64,000 bases of DNA. Source: Persicaria tinctoria (Eukaryota > Streptophyta > Magnoliopsida > Caryophyllales > Polygonaceae). The notes under the pieces are model-generated. The model was given only the letters and a program-made list of their open reading frames with translations. It ran no database searches and was not told where the DNA came from. Location: positions 5,768,501 to 5,832,500 of the forward strand of contig JBANSL010000016.1 of assembly GCA_037127255.1 (NCBI GenBank). Direction: 5' to 3'. Below are positions 43,382 to 55,539 of the stretch, one piece after another; within the stretch, counting starts at the first letter, position 1; every line of letters starts with the position of its first letter. The position numbers and the translations under genes were made by a program.

Positions 43382-43856
43382 TTTTCTGCATTACACATTC
43401 AAACACCAATTCCACGCTAGTTTAATCCCCAAATGTAATTATGCATAAACTAACCCGTATATTGTTTTTAGGTAAAAAAAAAAAAAAAGGTAATATTATA
43501 GTTAATCTTTAAAATTTAGTTTATTTTATTCATTGATCAATGCACTAATCATTACCCTCTTTTCTTCGTTTTCTATATAAAAAAAATTATTCCCTTTCCA
43601 TCCCTTAATCATTTCCCCGAGGTGTTTGTCAAATTATTCACAAAAAAGAAAATATTTACCAAAAAATTGAGGGTTTGAAAATATTTGTCAAAATATTCAC
43701 TAGGGTCCCACTAGTCTTTTATAATTTCCCATAAAAATAAAAAATCGAATAAAATCACCGTATCTTTTTATAATTTGCATTAATATCCTTGTATATTACT
43801 TGTTTAGTTTATATTCCGCATTAAAAATTTATAATTAGAACCTTGATCCTGCAATT

Positions 43857-43868
43857 TGGTATCAGAGC
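43857..43868 (+). other. Primer binding site of the pararetrovirus
   Basis: TGGTATCAGAGC, complementary to initiator Met tRNA, the conserved minus-strand origin of caulimovirids. It lies about 50 bases before the first ORF. Confidence 0.9.
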
Positions 43869-43914
43869 CTAGTTAATTAAAAATTTGTAATTTTATCTAT
43901 AAGACAATCTGGAG

Positions 43915-44361
43915 GTGTCAACTAATTGCCCCCATAAGACTTATCCTCATGCTTTACATTTAGATATAAACGATAAGCATTTTGGAGCAATTTTAAATGT
44001 CATTTCAGATCAACTTATAGATCTAAAACTCGAAGTTAAAAAATTAGAACAATTATATATTGAGATTAGCAGTAAAATATTTAAGACTGTAAATTAAAAG
44101 AAACAGGCGAAGTACATCACTCAACAAATCTAAAAGCCATTAACGAAATTAGCCATCAGATAAGCCTAACATTAGGTGGTGAAATCAAGAAAGGAGATCC
44201 TTTTAAATATAGTTATCCATTTAAAAAAATCCAAAAAGAAGTTTTCAACTAAATTAGACAATATTAAAAAGATAATTAAAGAAGAAGAAAACCAAGGCGA
44301 AAATCAAGACCCTAAAAATGAATCAACATCCAATTCGACAAACAAAGAGATTCAGCACTAA
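43915..44361 (+). pseudogene. Pararetrovirus 5' ORF region, broken
   Basis: A 60-codon ORF (43915-44097, NCPHKTYPHALHLDI) ends in a stop. Overlapping short frames continue to 44361 with Lys/Glu-rich coiled-coil-like composition. It probably represents a small upstream ORF or the decayed N-terminus of the next ORF. No domain was recognised. Confidence 0.5.
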
Positions 44362-46543
44362 GTTGGATGACCCAGAATGGAAGAAGAAATTACATAAACA
44401 AAAAACCATTGAAACCAACTTCATGAACCAAGAAGTCATGAGCGGCGACGAGTCTGAAAAGAATTCAGATGAAGAAGTTGTGTATCAACAAATGGGATTA
44501 ATTAAACTAAAAGATATGGAAAATATTCCCATATCTAAAGTTCAACAAAGGTTAAATGAAATATTAAGACAAAGAAGGCTGAAGGAGAATGAACCAGTAG
44601 AACAAAATGAAGCCAGAAGACATTACAGACGATATGAACATGGTTCAACTAGTAATTACAGACCTAGGTTAAAGCCTAGAGAGTTTCTAGAAAAGAAAGA
44701 AAGATTTGGAGTAAGCATTATGCCAAACCATAAAAGAGAAATTAATCTAGAACACATAAGTGAAACAGGTTATAAATTAAACCTAGATGGTGTAAGAAAT
44801 AGACGTGAAATCATAGAGTTTTGGAAGAAAAGTATGATGAGTGTATTAAACATGAACGTAGGATGGAACTCTTCTCAATTCCTTAATTACATAGAACATA
44901 GTTTCTATGGATGTATTGTCGACTGGTATGGAGCTATTGGTGATGAACCAAAACAAGAGCTTAGGAATTTGGCAAACTCAGTAACGATGTTCACATTAAT
45001 ACGTGAATTAATAGAAGACGAATTCATTGGAGAAAAAGAAGATGAAGATAAGAAAGCTTTAAAATGGCAAAGAACCTTAAACAATCTTGAAATCTGTAAC
45101 ATGAAATATGTCGATAATTATATAACAGAATTCGAAAAGCATTACTATAAGATAGGGGAAAACAGCACTAATCTACAAATGTTCTTTGATAAACTTCCTG
45201 CCCCAATTAATGAACAAATAAGTGAAGAGTATAGAGAGTTAATTAAAAATGGAGATAAAGATACTCTTGGTAATAGAATTTCCTATGTTAGGAAATGGGT
45301 CGAGAAAAAGTGTCGAGATGTAAGAAGCACCCAAAGAATGAAAAAACAATTCTTAACTTGTTGGGAGACGCCAACAGAATGGGGATGCAATAATAGAGAT
45401 TATCAAGGAAAAAGAAATTATAAGAGGAAAAGTTTTAATAAACAAAGAGGTGAAAAATATTATAAGAAGTATTATAAAAAACCATTCTCTAAAAACAGAA
45501 GGCTTTTCCAGAAAGCATCGTTTTGTCCTGAGAAAAAGAAAAACTGCAAATGTTGGGCATGCGGAGAATCCGGTCATTATGCTAATGAATGCAAAAACAA
45601 GAAGAACAATAGGTTAGCAGAAGCCCTAGGTAGTTTAGATTATATCGAGCTATCTGAAGATGAAGCAGTAGACCTAGCCCTAAGGAATAACAAACGGATA
45701 GTAGAAATAATAGAAGAAAAGCTTGAAGAAGAAATAGAATCTGAAAATGAGTCAATAGAAGGTGAAGAGATTAATGAGATGATGGAAGCTCCTAGTGAGT
45801 TCTCTGATGAATATGAAATGACTACTTTAACTCAACTACAGCAAGCTGAAACCTCTATAGATGAGGAACAAGTTGAAGAAATGACTAGATCAGGGGTTGA
45901 TTTCCCAATCATCGCTAAAGAACAGTTTGTTAAAAAATCATTATTCTCCAAATATGCTAAATATGTTTGCGAAGAAATGTCTGGAGATGTAACTGTCAAG
46001 AATAATGAAAATCAAGCAACTGAAGTAAATTTAATCAATTGGGCAAACATTCAGAAACATAACAAAGATAAAAAATTTAAATATATTTTCATATGTGGCA
46101 TTCAAGTAATAATAACTTCATTACAAGACTATGGAAAGGATGTGCAATGCATTAATTTTGTGTGTGACATTAGGCATAAAAAGTTTGGTGATCAATGCAC
46201 CAGTGGTATAGTCTGTAATTTGAGTCAAAGAGCAGTTTCTTGGATCTGTAGGCCTAACTATTATGTTAGTCTAGAAGATCATTATGCATCTAAGTTCTTA
46301 GCTATAAAATTATTAACAGAAGGTATTAGTATGCATAAGGGAACTTGTCCTTTACAATTAAAATGGAAGGTAGTTTATAAACTTGAGAATACTACAAATC
46401 CTCCACAAAAGTGTCATATAGTAGAAGCTGAGAAACATGAGGTGGTAGGTCCAAGCAAAGAAGTTGTACCTGTTAAGTTAAGACCTGATCAGATAAGACT
46501 TAAGACTATTTGGATAAACGCATTTGAAATCTACGGGTACTAG
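44318..46543 (+). pseudogene. Pararetrovirus coat protein / movement protein ORF (741 codons open)
   Basis: The first part is charged, then coat-protein-like with a CCHC zinc knuckle (CWACGESGHYANEC, about residues 412-425) preceded by a Lys-rich basic stretch. The second part (about residues 520-735) looks like a 30K-superfamily movement protein (FKYIFICGIQVIITSLQDYG, CDIRHKKFG). The frame is open throughout, but the start may be truncated. The placement of both functions in one ORF is the main clue to the cavemo-/solendovirus-like group. Relics of capsid and cell-to-cell movement functions are family inference. Confidence 0.75.
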
Positions 46544-47567
46544 CAGTAATAAGGTCTTAACCATAGATGAAAGAGGTAGAATCCATACAAATGCTAAACC
46601 ACCAGCCAATCTCTCTAGATGTCCAAGTTTATCCAGAAACACTAGCTTTAGGATCAATCCTAATCTTAGTATTACTCCAAGAAATCAGGGAGCTACTACA
46701 AGCAGAAAAGACAAATCGTTTGTGGTAGATGAAGACATAGTAAGTATGATAGCGGCATTAAACAAGAGGTTAGAAAATAGAATTATAAAAGAACCACCTA
46801 GACATAGTCTAGATCTAGGTTCTAGTCCATTTAAGGAAACAATAACAACAATTCCTCCAATAGTTCACAAGATTAGAGAAAATCAAGAAGGATCGTCTAA
46901 TTCCGAACAAAAAGGAAAGATAATAGGATATCACACTAAAACCATTAGTGAACCTATTTATGAGAATGATCCAGGAACTAAAGATTTAAAAGAGTCTCTC
47001 ACAGATTCTTTATTTGATGAAGAATTAGGAATGAGAATGGAAGTAATAGACCTCAGACATCTCTATGGAGATAATATGAGAGTAGAAGAAAGCTTTGAAC
47101 ATGTCAGTAGAGAATCACTAAAGAAAAATTATAGGATTACCAACCCTAATAGTATTTATATCCCGATAAGTATTTGCTTAGAAGGGTTTAATAAATATGA
47201 ATTATGTGCCTTTGTAGATACTGGATGTTCAGTATGCTTTGGAAAGAAGGCATTATTTCCTGAGTTTATTTGGCAAAAGTCTCGTAGACCAATTCAAATT
47301 AGAATAGCTGATGATAGTATAATGGTACATTCGGAATTAGCCTCTGACGTACCTATCATGATAGGAGGAGTTCAATGTGTAATTCCTACACTATGGGCTA
47401 CTAATCAACCATCACATGATATGTTAATTGGAAATAACTTCCAAAGACTCCATGTCCCGGTTACTCGGCACTTAGACATGATGGTCTTCAACATTCATGG
47501 TGAAGATGCTTGGGTTAAAAAGATCAAACAAGCCTATACACACCAAGCAATAGAGTTTACGCGCTAA
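46524..47567 (+). pseudogene. Pararetrovirus protease ORF (N-terminal part of the polymerase ORF)
   Basis: The first 200 codons are unrecognised. An aspartic protease follows with active-site AFVDTGCSVCFG (about 47208-47243) and a downstream flap/end region (HDMLIGNNFQRLHVPV). It overlaps the previous ORF by 20 bases. The frame closes at 47567, and the RT frame begins beside it in another register, indicating a frameshift at about 47560. Confidence 0.8.
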
Positions 47568-49092
47568 GCGTGGTGAGGAATATATTCTTCCTACACAAAG
47601 AGAATTTGCACTCTCTATATGTGTGGTAACATTAAAAGATAAAATCATTAAACAACAAGAAAAAATGTGTAAGGAGTTATATTCTGAAAATCCTTTAAAA
47701 TTTTGGGGAAAAGATAAATCATTTGCTACCATAGAGCTAATAGATCCAAAATCTGTCATTAGAGTAAAACAGATGGTTTACACTTATAAGGATCAACAAG
47801 AATTTAAAGAACAAATTGATGAACTCTTAAAGAAAGGCTTAATTAGGGAAAGTAAAAGTCCTCATTCTAGTCCTGCCTTTATGGTCAGGAATCATGCAAA
47901 AGAAAAAAGAGGAAAAGCTAGAATGGTTATCAATTATAAAAAGCTTAATGACAATACTGTTTTTGATGGATACTATATCCCTAATAAGACAGTTTTATTT
48001 AATAGAATACAGGGAGCCACTTGATTCTCTAAAATGGATTGTAAGAGTGGTTATTGGCAGGTAAGAATGGATGAAAAAAGTATTCCACTTACTGCATCTA
48101 GTGCTCCACAAGGACACTATGAATGGGTAGTCATGCCCTTTGGTTTGAAAAATGCACCACAAATATTTCAGAGAAGAATGGACAATGTCTTTAAAGAGTT
48201 TAAACATTGTTGTCTTGTTTACATTGATGATATCTTAATCTTCTCTAAAACCATAGAACAACATAAGCATGACTTGAAAGCTATAACTCAAAAATGTATT
48301 GACCATGGAATCATTTTAGAACAGAAAAAATGCATTTATGCTAAGCCTAAAATTGAGTTCTTAGGATTAAAGATTAAAGCAGGTCAAATTGTTTTGCAAG
48401 AACATATTTAAGAAAAGGTAGAAAAATTTCCTGATGAAATCAAGGATAGGAAACAACTAGAAAGATTTCTAGGTTGTCTTACTTATGCTTCTGATTTTAT
48501 TAAAGATCTAGCCAAGTTGAGAAAACCTCTACAGGTTAAATTAAAGAAAGATCAAGTTTGGAGTTGGACTCAATTAGATACTAAAATAATCAAAGAACTT
48601 AAAAGAAGATGTGAAAAACTTCCAATATTGACTTTACCTAATGAAGATGATGAACTAGTTCTAGAAACGGATGCTAGTGATTATCATTGGGGAGCTGTTT
48701 TAAAAATAAAGAAAGATAACAAGCTTTGCAGGTATAGCAGTGGCAGCTTCAACAAATCTGAGTATAATTACACTGTCATGGAAAAAGAGATTCTTGCAAT
48801 TTATCGCGGAATCCAGAAGTTTATAATCTTCCTAGCTCCTAAACCTTTTACAGTCAGAACAGATTGTAAAGGAATATTGGGTTTCATAAATAACAATCTT
48901 GATAATATGAAAGCGCATGGGAGACTCCTGCGTTGGCAATTAGCCCTTAATCAATTCACTTTTACCATTGAACATGTGCAGGGATCCAAAAATTCTCTTG
49001 CTGGCAGCTTAACAAGAGAGTTAGCTGATGGATCAGAGAAATCAAACGCGGTGGAAAAATCCGCAATGGGTGTTCCACCCATGGGATATTAA
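47560..49092 (+). pseudogene. Pararetrovirus reverse transcriptase / RNase H
   Basis: RT motifs: KARMVINYKKLND (about 47919), MPFGLKNAPQIFQR (about 48134) and the catalytic YIDD (about 48220). RNase H: ETDASDYHWGAV (about 48663), and YTVMEKEILAI. In-frame stops at 48022-48024 and 48409-48411 break the frame. The usual C-terminal RNase H Asp appears replaced by Gly (SLAGSLTRE). The frame otherwise stays in register from about 47570 to 49092. Confidence 0.85.
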
Positions 49093-50032
49093 TATCTTAG
49101 GAGAAATAAGAGGATACCAAGGATGGGTTTCCCCTCCAAGTTTTTCTATTTCTGTTGATTTTGGAAGATTTACTGAGAATAGATTCCGTCGTGGACTCCT
49201 ACAAGCGAGACACAGAGCGGTTATACGAATGTTAACTCTAGAGATAATTATAAAAGTTCTCCTGCTACCTGCTAAACTCCAGGAAGACATTTGTAGAAGA
49301 TGGAGAATGAGAGATTTCGACAACTTCTACTGGATGGTAACTTTAAGAGATCACGATACTCCAGCAAGGATAAGAGAATGGTGTAACCATTTTTGTGTAA
49401 CCACTGGCGCCGGATTGGGAGGTTTATCATTACCCATCATGCCAAGTGAAGATGCAGATTACTTAAATTCGTGGAAATATGGAATGTGCAATGGAATCCA
49501 CAATTACAGGCGACCATGGCCAAAGAAAGAAGAAGAGAGCATCCTGTATAAGTATTTCACCAAGTTCCAGAAGGAGGTCTTCCTCAGAGCAGCAAAATTC
49601 GAAAAAATAGAAGACATAAGTTGTTGCCGTGTTATCAGTGCCTGCATGGAGGTTAGCCAGGGAAAAACCCGGCTACCACATTACCTAATCTTCCTACTAA
49701 TGAGGGAAGACTACTGGTAAGTGAAAGATCCAGTAATGGAAGGAAAAATCGACGTAGTAAGGCATACTTGGGAGGCAAGAGCAAAAGGATTTTTTTACAT
49801 CTACTACAGCATCACCAAGTTTAGACAAACTGACTGTGGGATATTCAAAGTTGGAAATACAACCTTCATAGTAACCCCACAACTTAATCCATTAATGCAG
49901 CAAGCCATAAACAGGTCCGAATCCATCGAGCTCTACTTAGCAGAAATAGAAGCCGGTCACTTTCTAGATAAAAGAGGACATGAGAGGATGATCGATTTAC
50001 TGATTGCATGGGATCAAGAATACACTGAATGA
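49028..50032 (+). pseudogene. Pararetrovirus downstream ORF, position of the transactivator/unknown ORF
   Basis: An ORF overlapping the end of RNase H. One in-frame TAA at 49718-49720 splits it into 230 and 103 codons in the same frame. No motif recognised. In cavemo-/solendoviruses this place is held by the translational transactivator, and in florendoviruses by an ORF of unknown function. A further short acidic ORF (50036-50227, DLDLDNDQDLEY) follows. Confidence 0.6.
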
Positions 50033-50352
50033 TTAATGGTTGATCTCGATCTAGACAACGATCAAGATCTAGAGTATTATCCAGAGTTTGATAATACTCT
50101 AGACCTAGTTCAAGATTACAATGATGATGACCTGAAAACCAATATGGGAGACGAAGGGGTCCAGAACCTGGACGACCGAAAGCCATCATCATCCACCAAG
50201 CACAATTTTTGTACTTTCTACTTTTAATGTTTTTGCTTTTATCACGTGAACTTGTAAAATTATTGTGTGGTGTGCTTTTTGCTTTATTAGGCCAACCTGT
50301 AGGCCATTTGATTTAGTCGATGGAGAGGCATCAAATGCCCTTCAAGTAGCTC

Positions 50353-50594
50353 TATATAAGGAGCTCTCCTCAGACTTCTCAAAACACGATTCCAGGGAGA
50401 GAGAGAAAAATCAGAGAGAAGAGAGTTTGTAAATCAAAGAGAGAAGTAGAAACGTTTTGAATTTGAGTAGATTGGTGTTTCCATCACTCTAAAGTTCAAA
50501 ACCTTTCAATGGATCTTCTGATATGAGTGTTAAGAGTGTTTAAGTTCTAAATTAGGAGTGCTTGTGTGTTGTAATATTTCCCAAATTCAATAAA
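50353..50594 (+). promoter_or_regulatory. Pararetrovirus pregenomic-RNA promoter and poly(A) signal
   Basis: TATATAAG at 50353-50360 is followed about 25-30 bases later by the likely RNA start. AATAAA lies at 50589-50594. This close TATA/poly(A) spacing within a terminally redundant RNA is typical of caulimovirids. The following leader (50600-50900) is GC-mixed with potential hairpins. Confidence 0.65.
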
Positions 50595-51123
50595 GTTTGT
50601 GTTTAAGAAAGGGAAAGCTACTTAATTGAACACTATGTTTTGAATATTTTGTTTTCTTGATTCAAATCCCTTCACCCTCTCAAAATCAAAACCAAAAGCT
50701 AGAGACTACGGTCTGAGGTAGGAAACGAAACAGATCTGTGCTCAATCTGAACTAAGGGAGGCCTGGTTGAAGGTTAGCCACCTCTAGAAAGCCGGAAGCT
50801 AAGGAACGCCGGTAGTCCAGAGTAACTACGTTCAGGTATGGGTCAAACCTCTTTAGCTTGAAAGTTTTAGTTGCAGAGCGTGGTGGGCTTAAAACCACAG
50901 AAAACTTATTATTCATAATATAGTTAGTAGATTATGGTAGTTAGTACCACCAAAAGTCATTTATAAGTATTCTATATTGCATCTTGAGTATTATTGTCGA
51001 AAACTAAAAAGTTAAGACCAAGTTTGTAATTTATTATAAAGTACGGGTACCTTTTGAAAATTAAAAAGCAAAAAGCTGAAATCTTTGAATATTTTGATAA
51101 ATAGTTTAAAAGTAAGAATATTG

Positions 51124-52300
51124 TTTTTTTTTTTTTATTAGGAAATAATTCGAGCGCCAGACATACCTGACGACTCGAGAGGCCGACGAAGTCGGCAGAC
51201 GGTGAAACCGTCACTACATATTAAAAGGTGCAACAACAAAAAGTGGGAGGCGTAATCCCCGGACGAGCAAGCGAGCCAAACCCGTACACGCCGGAGACAA
51301 CGTAGATTACGATCCGATGCCAAGCATCACCAGGCGGCGATACCGTTGGCCAGCGGTATGTCAGGAATCCAGTCCTGTGGGCAGTGAAGACGATCCTCCA
51401 AGGAATTTCCTGCACGCGGAGTCGCCTCGATACACACCACTACGACCCCAACCAATCCCGACACCGGTTGCCAGAGCTCCAGCACGAAAGAGGAACGCCA
51501 AGAACAACAGGGGTCACAACCAAGAACCACCCTTGCAGAAGCACCTAGAATCTCTTTCAAACGAAAGAGAATTTATTCAAACCCTTTCGGGATTATATTG
51601 AAACCCTTTTGGGATTTAATATTACCCTATGAGGGTGGGTTTATTGGAATGGATCAAAAATCAACCAACAAAAAAGATTAGCCAAAAAAAGATCCACTCA
51701 CGGTTTTTTTTTTTTTTAATTGAATACCCATTTGGGGCAAAACCCAAATGAGCAATTTAGATTGCACGCAGCAACAGCCACCATCGGCCGTAGAATCAAG
51801 CCAGCGTGCGGTGGGTTGTCGAACCGAAGTCGGCGAAGACGGCTAGCCCGTAGGGAGGGCAGCAAGCATCATCGACGACCGCCGGAAGTGAGGAGCCCGG
51901 TATGGAAGAGACACACGACGAGCGAAGGAGGAGGAGGTTTGAAGGAGTCCGGCAAACGAAGGACATAACTCGCCTGAAAGCTCAAATTGGCAACCAAGAA
52001 TAACCCCCAAAACAGGCCGATTGGGATTGAGGAGGGTGGATTCGAAATCTAGGGTTAGAAAGGGGCTATGGACCAAGACGGAAAGCGGAACAAGAAACTT
52101 TAGGATGACGAGTGTGATGTGAAGAGCCGGGATGATGGCAGGAGGGAGACGGTGGTTGCCTTTGGTGGTGGCCGGAGGGAGACGGTGGTGGCCAGTGATT
52201 GATGGTGACGGGATTGCGGGATGAAGGGTTGAATGGGTTATTGGGTTTAGAGTAGAAAGAGAGTTTCTCTCTCCGGAACTTTCACTTTATATAAAAAAAA
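51124..52300 (-). mobile_element. Retroposon-like insertion(s) with poly(T) ends
   Basis: Two stretches each begin with a T-run (about 51123-51138 and 51706-51718) followed by GC-richer DNA, as expected for minus-oriented poly(A)-tailed retroposons. The second ends in CCGGAGGGAGACGGTGG-type repeats like a LINE 5'UTR. AATATTG occurs at both outer flanks (51118-51124, about 52308-52314), a weak possible target duplication. No LINE protein was recognised. Confidence 0.35.
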
Positions 52301-52534
52301 AAATTAAAATATTGTGATAATTAGTTTGAAAAGCTTGAATATTTTGAAATAAATTTCCATTTCCCCCTCATTTTCTCTATATTCCAAAAAAAAAAAAAAA
52401 AATCTACCCTCCTACTTAAACAAATACGGAGTAACACTTAAAAGTAGGTAGGTAAGCTAGATTCCCATAAATTAAAGGTAGCCGGCCAGCTAGAACAGCA
52501 AAGAATTAAGTAAAGGAGAGGGAATATATTGAAC

Positions 52535-53018
52535 ATAAATATATACCTTGGAATTGGAATTGGAATGGATGGGAGTATGTACGTGTAGAAGATGAAGATG
52601 GAATTGGAATGGATTGGAATTATTGTGGGAGTAGAGAGAGATTTGAGTTTGGCTTCAATTTAGTACTGGAAAGCATCGATATCCTTTTCATTATATATAG
52701 GAAAAATGAATCAAAATAGTACCACTATGAGATACGAATAAAAAATAATACAATATAAATTAAAAAAAGTTTCAAAAAATAATACAAACTTTAAAATCAA
52801 TCAAAAATAATACAATCAATGAAATTTTAAATTTAAATAATACACACTTTTGAGCTCAAATTAAGATAAGATTCAAAATAAAAATTTATACCTTGGAATT
52901 GGAATGGATGGGAGTACTTAGAAGACGAAGATCTAGATGATTAGTTTGGCTTCAATTCAGTACGGGAAAGCATCAATATCCTTCTCATTATATTTAGAGG
53001 AAAAATGAATCAAAATAA
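52535..53018 (-). promoter_or_regulatory. LRR copy C promoter/5'UTR exon, tandemly duplicated
   Basis: Block 1 (about 52535-52745) has the donor CCAAG|GTATATA (about 52548), UTR and TATATATAAT (52699-52690). Block 2 (about 52885-53018) repeats the donor region (ACCTTGGAATTGG), the UTR (GTTTGGCTTCAATT) and the TATA area (ATTATATTTAGAGG) with small deletions. Copies A and B have one block each. Confidence 0.6.
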
Positions 53019-53020
53019 TA

Positions 53021-53528
53021 CTCTCTCCGTTTTAAAATACATGTCTTTTTAGCTCATATAATTTTGTCAAAAATACATATTTTTTTAGATTCAATCATTA
53101 CATTTAACTTACTTTTACATCTAATCATTACTGTAATTTTTACATCACTCCTACTCTCATCCTCACAAATTTAAAAAAAAATAAAATAAATACTCTAATA
53201 CCAAAATCTAATAATTACATTTAATCTACTTTTTACATATAATTATTACGCATAACCTACTCCTTAATTCCCGTACTCCGTCCAAAAAAGACATGTATTT
53301 TGAGACGGAAGGACAGGGGCGGATGCTAGTGTTGGGTTAGGGATGCTCAAGCATCCCAAAAAAAAAAAAATTAGTGTTAATTTCGTAATATTTTATGTCA
53401 AGCATTCCCAATCCGGGAAAAAAATTATAATTTTTTTTTTTTTACCCTTAAACATTCTCAAAATGATGAAAAATTTATTTTCAAGTATCCCTGGAACGAC
53501 TGTCCAGGATCCGCCCCTGCAGAGGGAG
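53021..53528. mobile_element. Stowaway-like MITE (second copy) split by a hAT-like MITE
   Basis: Starts CTCTCTCCGTTTTAAAATAC after TA (53019-53020) and ends ...GGGAG before TA (53529-53530). Interior matches the MITE at 42891-43206. The related sequence at about 52717-52735 (CAAAATAGTACCACTATGAG) is the empty site within the duplicated promoter block. Confidence 0.75.
53314..53519. mobile_element. hAT-like MITE nested in the Stowaway MITE
   Basis: 206 bp with terminal inverted repeats CAGGGGCGGATG...GATCCGCCCCTG. Flanks CGGAAGGA and CAGAGGGA form an 8-bp target duplication with two mismatches, the hAT size. No ORF. Confidence 0.75.
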
Positions 53529-53530
53529 TA

Positions 53531-55200
53531 CCAACTATGAGATGTGGATTAGAAATAATACGAACTAAAAAAAGTCAATTAAAAGAAATGAAATATTATT
53601 TTTTGTTCAATTATCAATTATTTTGAGTACCCCTTACCGACACCTAGGGATGACGATGACAATGAAAACGGAGATGGGAAATTTAATGCATAGGGACGGC
53701 CGAACGGGGATGGGGCCGGATTGGATGATAGTCAAAATAATTTTTCACGGGAAGACGAGTAGAGATTAGGATAATGACCCTCACCCTTATTGGGAAACTC
53801 CACGGAGATTTCTAATGACAAGTATAAATTTTCTTTTAAAAAAAATTATATATAATTTCTCTTTAACTTTTAAAATTTTACCTTATAATATACATTTATA
53901 TGATATTTTATGTAATATTGTTGTTATATATTACTAATATCATATAGTATTGAATGGGGAAAATCATATGAGTTTTGAATGGAGAGCTCGATAAAAAAAA
54001 CCCCGTAAAACATAAAAGGGGGTCCAATTTTCTTCCCTAATTAGTTCAATGTCCACTGACTATCGGACAGTCTAATTAAATTAGCTTATTGTCTATCGAT
54101 CAGTTGCTTTTTACCATACATTATCTTATTACTTCTTTCTCCCTCGATTGGTCTATCTAGTTTTGAACGATTATCTTCTTCCCTGTTTATCATCGATCTC
54201 TGTTTTGATAAATTTCAATGGGTGAATCAAACATGGCAGAGGGGTTGGGTTTCACGATGCCCTAACAAATGGTCACTCTAGAAATTCCAGTTTATAGGTC
54301 ATCCAACCTAAAATTCCGGTTTATACGCGAAGCAATAAATTCTCTTAATCGTCTTTACTATATCGCGATCCCTATCAATAAAGGTCTTCGATTTATCTAT
54401 AAACATTACGATCTTAGAACCAACGACCACTTAAGAATTATTACCAAAAGCACCCATTAGCTCATCTTAAGGTAAAATAATATTAATATTGATAGATTAA
54501 TCTAACTTTTTAAATAGTATATAAAAAATTTAGGTTAAATATTGAAATTTTTTTTTGTTAAGCTTTGGTTAAATATTGATAAAAATACCTTAAGGTAAAA
54601 TGATAGGTTTTATAAATATTTAAAAATATAAAAATTAATTGTAACAACTCATATTGAAAATGATAGAATTGATAGGTTTTCGCCTAGTTGATTTTGATTC
54701 ATGAATATGGGAAAACTCGGTCCCTATGCCACTTCATATGCTCCACAAGATTTCTGCAAAGATATATCTATAGAAGATATATAATTATTTTTAAAACAAA
54801 GAAGAGTTAACGGTGTTGCATCGGATCCACGTAGCTATTGGAACGTCATGGAACTTAGGCTAAATTAATATCGATCTCCTTAGCAATTTCTTCTTAGAAG
54901 GAAAGGAGCCCGATATTTTCGAAGGCGAGAAGAACCACTTGACAGACAAACACACATGTAATTGAGGCGTAATTGAAGCTTGAAGAGAAAGGAACAAAAA
55001 AAACCGAGCAATCAAAATGCCCACACCCCTACGGCCCTACTGATTGAATAACTCGGCCGACGACAAGTCAAACATTATCATACCACTATTGGAAAGCAAG
55101 TATAATAAGAACATAATCTCCTATTTATGTGAAGACAAAACTCCAAAGAAGCGTCTTTGGAATAGTAGAGCTATAATGAGTACAATGTGAACTCTGTGAC
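53531..55200. other. AT-rich intergenic DNA
   Basis: No supported gene. A 63-codon ORF at 54269-54460 has no recognised domain. Confidence 0.4.
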
Positions 55201-55246
55201 GGTGTTTTCGAAGATGGTGTCGGAACCCTCACACCGGTAGAATACT

Positions 55247-55380
55247 CACCCAAGAATTTCCTTCTCAACCTCTTTCGGGATAAGGATTGGCATCACCTCC
55301 TCCTGGAAATACATGTCAGTGTTGACCTCATCGAGCCACACGGTGACGGTGTCGTAAATGAGGATTCTCTTAAGACTTCC
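55247..55380 (-). pseudogene. Unidentified exon-like coding fragment
   Basis: The minus strand reads RILIYDTVTVWLDEVNTDMY, then FQEEVMPILIPKEVEKEILG, before a donor-like GTGAGTATT. Protein-like composition and a clean donor suggest an exon from a captured gene, but I do not recognise the family and see no partner exon. Confidence 0.35.
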
Positions 55381-55539
55381 ACTTTAAGCACCAAATTATA
55401 CAAATACTTTAAAAGGACAAGCTTTAGGGTTTATTTTTTTATACATATAAGAGTTTGACTCTTATCTATATATCCTAGAACTTCAAATTACATAGATACT
55501 TTAAAAAGACAAGATTTTAAGTTTTGTGATTTGGATTGC

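Larger units (their letters stand above)
43650..50930 (+). mobile_element. Endogenous plant pararetrovirus (Caulimoviridae), near full-length, degraded
   Basis: A roughly 7.3-kb block in the 5'UTR intron of LRR copy C. In order it has a tRNA-Met primer site, a coat-protein-like ORF with zinc knuckle joined to a movement-protein-like segment, an aspartic protease ORF, an RT-RNase H ORF, a downstream ORF, and a promoter/leader with TATA box. Coat and movement parts in one ORF ahead of a separate protease-RT ORF is the order known for cavemoviruses and solendoviruses. There are no LTRs and no integrase, as expected. The linear copy is permuted, with its ends falling within the leader. Coding frames carry several stops and shifts. 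Exact ends are approximate. Confidence 0.85.

Noticed and set aside
43460..43850. LTR flanking the pararetrovirus block
   Set aside because: No matching copy of this sequence occurs after 50.6 kb, and the element lacks integrase, so it is not an LTR retrotransposon.
51317..51601. 94-codon ORF as a host gene
   Set aside because: Low complexity, lies in retroposon-like insert DNA, and has no domain.
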